Of a stretch of 57,868 bases of DNA, positions 26,195-33,606 are shown in pieces (position 1 is the first letter of the stretch; the number at the start of each line of letters is the position of its first letter). The notes below the pieces were generated by a model, which saw only the letters and a program-made list of their open reading frames with translations, did not search any database and was not told the origin of the DNA. The position numbers were made by a program, and so were the translations under genes. The stretch is from positions 1-57,868 of the forward strand of contig JARLIH010000450.1 of assembly GCA_031291845.1 (NCBI GenBank), written 5' to 3'. Origin of the DNA: Isosphaeraceae bacterium (GTDB taxonomy: Bacteria; Planctomycetota; Planctomycetia; Isosphaerales; Isosphaeraceae).

Positions 26195-26671
26195 TTGAAC
26201 CGATTTTGGCTGGCGCTACAGGCCTTCTGGCACTGTCTGACGGAACCCGACTTCGCCGCGCGCGTCGCGCTGCTCTTTGCCAAGGCACCGACCGGTCCCG
26301 ACTTACGAGTGCTGGCCGTGCTCCAGCGAGACGGGCGCCTCGTCGACTTCCTCGAGGAGGACATCGACGGCTACTCCGACTCCCAGATCGGTGCCGCCGT
26401 GCGCGACATCCACCGCGGCTGCCGGAAGTCGCTCCACGACTACCTCACTCTCGAGCCCGTGCTCCCCGCGGCCGAGGACGAGCGCGTCACGGTGCCGGCC
26501 GACTTCGACCCCGCGGCCATCCGGTTGATCGGCAACGTCAACGGGACGCCTCCCTTCTCCGGAATCCTCAAACACCACGGGTGGCGCGTGAAGGCCGTGC
26601 ACCTCCCCGTGCTGCCCGCCGCGCGCGACGATGCGTCGGTCATTGCGCCGGCTGAAGTCGAGCTCGCCTGA
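26195..26671 (+). CDS. DUF2760 domain-containing protein
   Basis: A 158-residue protein matching the DUF2760 layout. An amphipathic N-terminus (NRFWLALQAFWHCLTEP) is followed by LAVLQRDGRLVDFLEEDIDGYSD, VRDIHRGCRKSLHDYLTLEP and NGTPPFSGILKHHGWRVKAVHLPV. I placed the start at TTG 26195, preceded by GAGGGA; a GTG at 26171 would add eight residues. DUF2760 genes typically sit directly before an Hsp70-like gene, exactly as here (30-base gap), and the pair is probably functionally linked. The molecular role is not known. Confidence 0.85.
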   Translation: MNRFWLALQAFWHCLTEPDFAARVALLFAKAPTGPDLRVLAVLQRDGRLVDFLEEDIDGYSDSQIGAAVRDIHRGCRKSLHDYLTLEPVLPAAEDERVTVPADFDPAAIRLIGNVNGTPPFSGILKHHGWRVKAVHLPVLPAARDDASVIAPAEVELA

Positions 26672-26701
26672 GTTTTCAGCGCAGAGAGTGGAGATCGGCT
26701 C

Positions 26702-28513
26702 ATGTCGCGTTATGTCGTCGGGATTGACCTGGGCACGACCAACAGCGCCGCCGCCTATGCCGACACGCGCGAGGCGGTCGACGGAAGGCCCGCGCCGATC
26801 AAGGCCCTGGCGATTCCGCAAATCGTCGGCGTCAACGACGTCGGAGAGCGGAGCGTCCTCCCGTCGTTCCTCTACCTTCCCGCCGCCAAGGAATTTCCGG
26901 CAGGAGCGCTCGACCTTCCCTGGAAATCGGACGCGGACCGGCTCCTCGGCACGTTCGCGCGCGACCATGGCGCGAAGGTCCCCGGGCGCCTGATCAGCTC
27001 GGCGAAGAGCTGGCTGTCGCACCCCGGAGTGGATCGCAAGGCGCCCATCTTGCCCTGGACTGCGGCGGAGGATGTCGCGAAGCTTTCACCCGTTGACGCA
27101 TCGGCGGCTTACCTCGGACACATCCGAGACGCCTGGAACACCCTCATTGCCGGCAAGGTTGCCGCCGACCGCCTCGAGCAGCAGGACGTGTTCTTGACCG
27201 TGCCCGCCTCGTTCGACGCCGTCGCGCGCGAGCTGACGGTCGAGGCGGCCCGGCAGGCGGGTCTTCAGAACGTGACGCTGCTCGAAGAGCCGCAGGCCGC
27301 TTTCTACGCGTGGCTGGCGGCCCAGGGGGACCATTGGCGCAAGCGAGTGAAGGTCGGCGACATCCTCCTCGTTTGCGACGTCGGCGGTGGCACGACCGAC
27401 TTCACGCTGATCTCGGTGACCGACCAGGGGGGCGACCTGGCGCTCACGCGTCTTGCCGTGGGGGAACACATCCTGCTCGGCGGCGACAACATGGACCTCG
27501 CGCTGGCCCACGCGGTGGCCGCGACTCTGCCGAACGGCATGGAGGGTCTCGACGCGGCCCAGCGCGTGGCGCTCGGGCACGCGTCGCGCAACGCGAAAGA
27601 GACGCTCTTCACGAATCCGCAGAAAAGCGCTGCGCCGGTGACGGTTCTCGGCCGCGGTTCAAAGGTCATCGGCGGGGCCGTCAAGAGCGAGCTGACCCGG
27701 GAGACGCTGAATGCCGTCCTTCTCGACGGCTTCCTGCCCCATTGTGCGCCGACCGACCTGCCCGCGCGGGGGCGGCGCGTCGGGCTGACCGAAATCGGAC
27801 TTCCCTACGCGGCCGACGCGGCCATCACGCGCCACCTGGCACGCTTCCTGGGGCAACAGGCCGGCTCGCTGCATACCGGTGGACAGGTCGTTCGACCGTC
27901 CGCCGTCCTGTTCAACGGCGGCGTTTTCAAGGCCGCGGAATTGCGGGCACGGACCATGGAGGTCCTTTCGGCATGGTTCAGCGAGCCGGCGAAGACGCTC
28001 GATTCGGGCGACCTGGACCTGGCCGTCGCGCTGGGGGCGGCCTATTATGGCCAGGTGAGGCGCGGCAACGGGGTGCGCATTCGGGGCGGCGTCGCCCGCT
28101 CGTACTACGTCGGGATCGAAACCGCAGCGCCCGCGGTGCCGGGGGTCTCACCGCCGATCAAGGCGCTGTGCGTCGTGCCGATGGGAATGGAGGAAGGGAC
28201 CGAAACCGACGTGCCGGGCCCCGAGTTCGGGCTGGTCGTCGGCGAGCCCGCCGAGTTCCGCTTCCTGAGCTCGACCACCCGGCGCGACGACCAGGTCGGG
28301 ACCGTCCTCGAGCGCTGGGGACAAGAAGAGCTCCAGGAACAGGAGCCGCTCGCGACCGCCCTCGCCGCCGCTGACGGCGGCGCCGGGGAAACCGTTCCCG
28401 TGCGCCTCCACAGCCATGTGAACGAGGTGGGCACGCTCGAGCTCTGGTGCGACAGCACCCGCGACCCGAGGCGCTGGAAGCTCGAGTTCAACGTCCGCGA
28501 ACCTGCCGAGTAA
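26702..28513 (+). CDS. Hsp70-family (DnaK-like) ATPase
   Basis: A 603-residue Hsp70-family protein with the actin-type nucleotide-binding motifs: phosphate 1 VVGIDLGTTNSAAAYAD, phosphate 2 VCDVGGGTTDFTLISV and the adenosine region VLFNGGVFKAAELRA. The segment VTLLEEPQAAFYAWLA is also typical. It is a divergent member, not housekeeping DnaK. The substrate-binding part after residue 450 is short and beta-rich, and there is no EEVD-like tail and no neighbouring grpE or dnaJ. GGAGA precedes the ATG. It is the middle gene of a DUF2760/Hsp70/molybdopterin-fold operon. The likely role is chaperone-like action on a specific client, possibly its neighbour. Confidence 0.9.
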   Translation: MSRYVVGIDLGTTNSAAAYADTREAVDGRPAPIKALAIPQIVGVNDVGERSVLPSFLYLPAAKEFPAGALDLPWKSDADRLLGTFARDHGAKVPGRLISSAKSWLSHPGVDRKAPILPWTAAEDVAKLSPVDASAAYLGHIRDAWNTLIAGKVAADRLEQQDVFLTVPASFDAVARELTVEAARQAGLQNVTLLEEPQAAFYAWLAAQGDHWRKRVKVGDILLVCDVGGGTTDFTLISVTDQGGDLALTRLAVGEHILLGGDNMDLALAHAVAATLPNGMEGLDAAQRVALGHASRNAKETLFTNPQKSAAPVTVLGRGSKVIGGAVKSELTRETLNAVLLDGFLPHCAPTDLPARGRRVGLTEIGLPYAADAAITRHLARFLGQQAGSLHTGGQVVRPSAVLFNGGVFKAAELRARTMEVLSAWFSEPAKTLDSGDLDLAVALGAAYYGQVRRGNGVRIRGGVARSYYVGIETAAPAVPGVSPPIKALCVVPMGMEEGTETDVPGPEFGLVVGEPAEFRFLSSTTRRDDQVGTVLERWGQEELQEQEPLATALAAADGGAGETVPVRLHSHVNEVGTLELWCDSTRDPRRWKLEFNVREPAE

Positions 28514-28527
28514 GGGAACTCAACCTC

Positions 28528-29013
28528 ATGGACCAGGTCACACTCTTGAAGGTCTACGGGGCCGTCGAACAGCCGCTGGACTTGACCTTCGAGGAGCTCG
28601 GCCGCTGGCCGGCGACAGCCCAGATTGCGGACGTCTCACGGTTCCATCCGAAACGTGCGGGCGACGGCGTCACCCTGGACGCGATCCTCGCGCAGGCACG
28701 GCCGAAGCCCGAGGCGGACTTCGTGACCCTGCATGCCGACCGCGACAACTTCCACGTCTCCGTCCCACTCGCCGCCGTGCGTGCCGAAGGGATCGTGGTT
28801 TACAAACTCGGTGACGCCCGCCTCGGACCGGAGCACGGCGGGCCGGTTCGCTTCCTGATTCGCGACCCCGCCGCGTGCCACAGCCAAGAGCTCGACGACT
28901 GCGCGAACGTCAAATACTTATCGCGAATCGAGGTGACGGTCGGCCGAGGAAGGGACACGCGCCCCGCGGACGAGGCTGCGCACGCCGCGTTGCACGCGTC
29001 GCAGTCGGGATGA
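28528..29013 (+). CDS. Sulfite-oxidase-type molybdopterin-fold protein, apparently lacking the ligand Cys
   Basis: A 161-residue single domain resembling the molybdopterin-binding domain of the sulfite oxidase/YedY family, with the typical segments DLTFEELGRWPATA, GDGVTLDAILAQARP and GGPVRFLIRDPAACHSQELDD. The molybdenum-ligand cysteine, which normally lies just before the substrate-strand equivalent of VSRFHPKRAG, is not seen; only Cys residues near the C-terminal segment (AACHSQELDDCA) remain. It starts 14 bases after the Hsp70 stop codon with AAGGGAA, so it is in the same operon. It may therefore be a non-catalytic, pterin-free or repurposed domain. The function is unknown. Confidence 0.7.
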   Translation: MDQVTLLKVYGAVEQPLDLTFEELGRWPATAQIADVSRFHPKRAGDGVTLDAILAQARPKPEADFVTLHADRDNFHVSVPLAAVRAEGIVVYKLGDARLGPEHGGPVRFLIRDPAACHSQELDDCANVKYLSRIEVTVGRGRDTRPADEAAHAALHASQSG

Positions 29014-29032
29014 GAGAGCACGCGTGGGGCGG

Positions 29033-29581
29033 TCACGCCCCCGGCGTTCGCGCCCACCAGCCGAGCAGTTCGCCGAACTTCAGCGTGAGCACGATGATCG
29101 TGACCGCCCCGGAGGAGAATGCGGCCACCAGGACGCCCCCCGCGGCGATCTCGCGCGCGGTCTTCAGACGCGGTTCTTCCGGGTCGCCGATCGCGCGCGC
29201 CAGCGTATCGACGGCGCTGTGGGTCAGCTCGGAGAGCAGGACCAGGCACGCCCCAAGTACGATCAAGCACCAACCGAACGGGTTGACGCCGAGCATCGCC
29301 GCGGTCAGGCAGATGAGGAGCCCGCGATAAGCATGCGCGAAGAAGCTCGAGTCACCGCGAATTGCGTGTTTCAGCCCGCACAGTCCGGCGGCAAACTTCT
29401 CGCGTGAGTTACGCCGCCCCGCGCGCGCCCTGAGCGGCGTGGGATCGCCGAAGTCGCCGAACAGAGAGAGCGACGAATCCGCGCTCGGAACCGGAGGGTT
29501 GGCAGACTCGTGGTCCATCGGGTTGAACTCCCCCCGGGGCCTCGAAGCGGCGGTCGAATCCGTGGCCGCGGCGTTCATCAT
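29033..29581 (-). CDS. dgkA: Diacylglycerol kinase (DgkA-type, small integral membrane)
   Basis: A 182-residue protein: about 60 soluble N-terminal residues and then a three-helix DgkA/undecaprenol-kinase-like core with the motifs NSREKFAAGLCGLKHAI, LVLLSELTHSAVDTLARAI and RLKTAREIAAGGVLVAA. These match the catalytic and metal-binding Glu/Asp region of the family. It phosphorylates diacylglycerol or undecaprenol at the inner membrane. The gene overlaps the stop of the LptD-like gene in an ATGA arrangement, so the two are translated together. The longer N-terminus is unusual compared with the roughly 120-residue family norm. Confidence 0.85.
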   Translation of the reverse strand: MMNAAATDSTAASRPRGEFNPMDHESANPPVPSADSSLSLFGDFGDPTPLRARAGRRNSREKFAAGLCGLKHAIRGDSSFFAHAYRGLLICLTAAMLGVNPFGWCLIVLGACLVLLSELTHSAVDTLARAIGDPEEPRLKTAREIAAGGVLVAAFSSGAVTIIVLTLKFGELLGWWARTPGA

Positions 29582-32500
29582 TGTGTCGGCGCGTACCGCG
29601 TGTCTAGCTGGCTGAGGCCAACGCCCGACCCGCCCAGACTCAGGCCGGGGCTGATGCGCGGCGAGAACGAGACGGCGGCCATGTAGCTCATACGTTGCGG
29701 GTCGACCGTGAATCCGATGGACGACAGCCAGTCGGCCCCGATGCGCGTCACCGAGAACCCGGTGCCGAGTGAGATATTGTTTCCGAAGTCATACGAGTTT
29801 GAGAACGTCCCGTAGTACTTGGGGCTCAGCCAGTAATTGATCGACGTGCCGAGCGCGGACGTGCTGATCGGTCCGGTGTCGAGCACCGTGTAGGTCAGGG
29901 TCAGGACGGTGCGCGGCGGCCGTGTGATCGAGATGCCGGACGTCACGACGTTCAGCCCGAATGGGTCGTTGTGCCTGGCCGCCGCCTGGACCGTCGGCTG
30001 GCCGCCGATGTTGAAGAACTCGAACCAGCCGTAGGAGAAGACGCTCGTCCGGTCGCCGACGAACCACTGCCAATTATACATGTTTTGGCCGAACGGCTTG
30101 CCGAAGTTGTCTCGGCTGGCCTGCGGGAAGTAGGTCGATGAGAGGTCGAGGGTCATGTAGTCGATGATCCGCCGCTTCCCCTCGGGTCCGCGCTTGGTTT
30201 GAAGTCGTTGGTGAATATTCATTTGAAGTGTATTGATGGACGCCTGGATGTCGGTCGGCCCGCTGATGGGCGAGAGCACGCGGCGAAGCATCAGGAAACG
30301 CGGGTCGTACTGGGCGGGGAGCAGGCTGCCGACGTAGGTCGTCATCGCGAAGTAGCGTCGGACGTACTCGTACTCGTTGTCGTCGAGGTCGTCCTGCACG
30401 CCGAGCTTGTTCAGGTTGACGTTCGAGTAAGCGTCGCGATAGTCGAGCTGGAAATTGACCTTGTGATTGAGCCCGTGGACGTTGAACAGTTCGCTCTCGA
30501 CCTCGGGGAACGCCTTCCAGGCCATCAGGTCGAGCCGGGCGCCCGCGCCGCCCCAGACGCGGCCGACGGAGTTGCCGGCGATCTGGTTGTTCCAGCCCGC
30601 GAACTGCCCCTGAACGTAGGGCGTGAGGCGAATGAAGTCGAACTGGAGCGGCAGGTCGACTTCGTGGTTTGTATACACGCGTCCTGACTGAAAGGTGCCG
30701 GTCGTGTTCGAGATCGGGTCGTACGGGATGAACGCGAACACGTAAGGATTGTTCACTTCAAGCGCAGTGTGAACGTTGGCGTAGTCGATGCCCGAGTGCT
30801 GGTAATAGGTGAGCCGGTTGCCCAGCAGTGAGTCGCCGAAGCGGTAGTAGTCGAGGCGAGGAAACCACTGCGTCTCCGTCTGCCACGGCATGAGGTTACC
30901 CTCGGTCCAGACCGACCATGCCGAGCTGTCCTTCTGGTTGATGAAGTAGGCGAGCGTTTCCTGGTCGAGGCCCGTTTCCGTCAGCCGCTTGTAGTATTCC
31001 TCGAGGAAGTAGCGGTCGGTGTAGTACCCCAGCTCGACCTGCATCCGCATTTCGGAGAGCGATGGGTCGTCTGGGTCGTAGTCGCCGAAGTACTGCATGT
31101 GCCGCGCGGTGATCCGCAAACGGTCTTGCTGGAACGGCGGTACCGCGAGCCGCGTGATGCCGACGTTGGCGGCCTTGTTGTTGTTCGTGATAATCGCCAG
31201 GCCCGGCCCCAAGTCGTCCGTCCCGAAGTCCTTCAGGCCCCAGATGTCGAAGTAGCCGAAGTGCTCGTTGGCAAACCCGGGGGTGGGGACCACGTTGCGG
31301 TGGTAGGGGTCGAGAATGTCGTTCACGACGTCACGACCGAACCAGCCGATCTCGCTCCCGAGCGCAGGGAATTCCTTGGTGCGGGCGCTCAGGTAGTCGA
31401 CGTTGAGCGTCCAGATATCGATCGCGGGCGGCTTCGGTATGTTAAACAGCTTGAACGCGTTGAAATCGACCAGGAGCTGCTGGCCGAGGTAATTGTTCGA
31501 CCGGAACGCCAGGGTCCGGAGCGGCGGATCGAGGTCGTCGGCCGTGCCTGAAAAGCGGGGCCAGTAGAAGACCGGGACCGGTCCGAAGAAGAAGAAGTTC
31601 TGCCGGGCGTCGTAAAACCACGTTTGTTCCCGCGGCGCGTTCGGGTCGCGAGGGTTCTTTACGGTTTGACCCGAGCTCGGGTTGGCCTTCGGGTTCACGA
31701 TCTTCGTAAGGTCCACCGAACGGTTCTTGATACGATATCCCGGGTTGGGAAACCGGCTGCCCGTCATGATCGAGCGGTCAGCGCGCAGGCGTTCCAAACC
31801 ATAGCGGAGTTGGCCGTCCGGGCCGTATTCCATCGGACGGTACTGCTCGATGCGCGGGGACGTGATCTTGGCGGGGGCGATCAACCCCGGGGCAAAAAGA
31901 TCGAGCTCCGCGTCGAGCGTGATCAGGCGGTCCGATCGGAAGTCGTAATAAGCGGAGTTCGCCCGAATCGTCTTCTGGTCCGCCGACCCGGCCAACCGGC
32001 GCTGGTCTTGCTGGAACAGCACGTGCCCTTCGAGGTAAACCTCCATCGGCGCGTGGACCGGGTCGATGGTTTCGCCGTTGGGTCCGGTCGTCGAATTGAA
32101 CTTCGGGTCGGTCTGCCGCCAGATGATCACGCTGTCGGCCGAGAGGTCGACCGTGCCCGTCGGCGGCGGCGACGTGGTGACGATGTTCACCCCGCCGCGG
32201 ATAATGATAATATCAACGCCTTCAGCCGTGGTTTTCAGTCTCTCGATTTGAAAATCGGGTCCGCCGTTTCGTGGATAGATTCGCGTGACTCGCGCGGAGC
32301 CCGGAAGGATCGGCACCAGCGGCGGCGGCGCAGCCGGACGTTCCTGCCGGACCGGCGGCGCGGGCTTGCCGTCGGGCCCAGGGAGCGGCTCGACGGTCGT
32401 CGGTGGCACAACCGGAACCGGGGCCGGCTGGAGGTTCGGCACGGTCGGTGCGCCTTCGATCGGCGGCAAATCAATTTCCGGACCGTTGCCGCCCGGCCTC

Positions 32501-33156
32501 GTCTCGACCGGCGGAGCCACTTCGACTTGGGTGGCTTGCGTCCGCGCGATTCCAGAATCGCGTTGCGTCAACTTGGCTTCCACCGGCGCAAGGACCGCGG
32601 TCGCGTCCACGTTCGGCTTCGGCGTCGCACTTGCTGCGTTGCGGATGGCGACCGTCTCCGCCGGAAAGGCGCGCAGCAGGATCGGAAAGTTGGCGGGCGC
32701 GCCGGCAAGTTTGAGCAATCCCTTCTCTTCGAAGGCGCGGGCCCGGATCTCCTGCCGCGTGATCAGCCTCGTCCGGAACTCCCGCTGTGGCGGACCGGGC
32801 GTACCGAGGACTTGGGCGCCGGTTTCCGCGTAAATATCGACGTATTTTACCGGCGTGACCGAGTCGCCGCCGCGGCTGATCCTGACCACGATCTGATCCG
32901 CCCGAAGGTCGAACAGGTCCTGGGCCACGGCTGCTTGCCGGGAGAGGATGATCCATTCGACCGAGTCCGCGGTCCAGGCTCGAACCTGTCGCGCGTTGAG
33001 CGCAACGGGTCCTCCCGCTGCGCCGGCGTCGGGTGACGGGGTGCGCAGGGCCTGGCCGGGGGACTGCGCCCTGGCCGAACCAACGATGATCAAGAGGACG
33101 AGCCCGCACCAAGCGCTGATTCGCGCTGGGACGCTCCTGTGGTCGTGCCCCTGCAC
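29578..33156 (-). CDS. lptD: LptD/OstA-like outer-membrane protein
   Basis: A 1192-residue exported protein. After a signal peptide (ISAWCGLVLLIIVGSARAQ) comes a Pro-rich linker (about residues 200-300). An OstA/LptA-type beta-jelly-roll follows (VDIIIIRGGVNIVTT, MEVYLEGHVLFQQDQRR, ANSAYYDFRSDRLIT), then a long beta-rich barrel region with many aromatic alternating strands ending GLSQLDTRYAPTQ. In Gram-negative bacteria LptD inserts lipopolysaccharide in the outer membrane; its presence implies an outer-membrane lipid-A-type system. I chose the GTG at 33156 because GGAGG lies directly upstream. The last four bases overlap the diacylglycerol kinase start. The family call is good, but the precise role in a planctomycete is inferred. 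Confidence 0.8.
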   Translation of the reverse strand: MQGHDHRSVPARISAWCGLVLLIIVGSARAQSPGQALRTPSPDAGAAGGPVALNARQVRAWTADSVEWIILSRQAAVAQDLFDLRADQIVVRISRGGDSVTPVKYVDIYAETGAQVLGTPGPPQREFRTRLITRQEIRARAFEEKGLLKLAGAPANFPILLRAFPAETVAIRNAASATPKPNVDATAVLAPVEAKLTQRDSGIARTQATQVEVAPPVETRPGGNGPEIDLPPIEGAPTVPNLQPAPVPVVPPTTVEPLPGPDGKPAPPVRQERPAAPPPLVPILPGSARVTRIYPRNGGPDFQIERLKTTAEGVDIIIIRGGVNIVTTSPPPTGTVDLSADSVIIWRQTDPKFNSTTGPNGETIDPVHAPMEVYLEGHVLFQQDQRRLAGSADQKTIRANSAYYDFRSDRLITLDAELDLFAPGLIAPAKITSPRIEQYRPMEYGPDGQLRYGLERLRADRSIMTGSRFPNPGYRIKNRSVDLTKIVNPKANPSSGQTVKNPRDPNAPREQTWFYDARQNFFFFGPVPVFYWPRFSGTADDLDPPLRTLAFRSNNYLGQQLLVDFNAFKLFNIPKPPAIDIWTLNVDYLSARTKEFPALGSEIGWFGRDVVNDILDPYHRNVVPTPGFANEHFGYFDIWGLKDFGTDDLGPGLAIITNNNKAANVGITRLAVPPFQQDRLRITARHMQYFGDYDPDDPSLSEMRMQVELGYYTDRYFLEEYYKRLTETGLDQETLAYFINQKDSSAWSVWTEGNLMPWQTETQWFPRLDYYRFGDSLLGNRLTYYQHSGIDYANVHTALEVNNPYVFAFIPYDPISNTTGTFQSGRVYTNHEVDLPLQFDFIRLTPYVQGQFAGWNNQIAGNSVGRVWGGAGARLDLMAWKAFPEVESELFNVHGLNHKVNFQLDYRDAYSNVNLNKLGVQDDLDDNEYEYVRRYFAMTTYVGSLLPAQYDPRFLMLRRVLSPISGPTDIQASINTLQMNIHQRLQTKRGPEGKRRIIDYMTLDLSSTYFPQASRDNFGKPFGQNMYNWQWFVGDRTSVFSYGWFEFFNIGGQPTVQAAARHNDPFGLNVVTSGISITRPPRTVLTLTYTVLDTGPISTSALGTSINYWLSPKYYGTFSNSYDFGNNISLGTGFSVTRIGADWLSSIGFTVDPQRMSYMAAVSFSPRISPGLSLGGSGVGLSQLDTRYAPTQ

Positions 33157-33606
33157 GGCTCCTCCCTGATTACGACTGAGCGAGCCGGCCTTCCATGGCC
33201 GAACCCGTCGATGACGCGCCGGAACACCTGCACGCCGAGACCACTCCAGCCCCGTCACCCGGGACACACTCCGACGTCGGCTCGACGGAACCGCGAGCTG
33301 ACCGAGGTGACGTCTGAGGGGGTGCGGCCGTACCACACCGGATGTCGAGTCAGAGACGACGTGCGAGTGACGGGACAATCGGCGGGGAGAGTATCCATTG
33401 CCAGCATCCTCGTCAACCCGAACCGCCGCGAGGTGCGACGCGGCTGGTCAGCGCCCTGGCTGGCCGGGGCGAAGTGATCGGCCTTCTGTTCCTTAGCCCC
33501 GTACCAGAAACTGCGTGCAACCCAAACGAAAACCGCTCTGCTGAAACACAGCGGGAACGACTTCTCGGTTTGCGTTCGCCCCGGCCAGTCGACGCGTAGC
33601 GGTCGG
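33157..33606. other. Intergenic region upstream of the LptD-like gene
   Basis: A 450-base stretch between the end of the flavin oxidoreductase gene and the LptD-like gene, both leftward. A plausible promoter pair lies at 33388-33416 (listed separately). In-frame extension of the LptD reading frame through this region gives Arg-rich, non-protein-like sequence. No other gene or repeat is supported. Confidence 0.4.
33388..33416 (-). promoter_or_regulatory. Candidate sigma70-type promoter for the lptD-dgkA operon
   Basis: On the minus strand TTGACG (33416-33411) and TACTCT (33393-33388) are separated by exactly 17 bases. The -35 box matches five of six consensus positions; the -10 box is weak. 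It would give a leader of about 225 bases before the lptD start. Confidence 0.35.
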
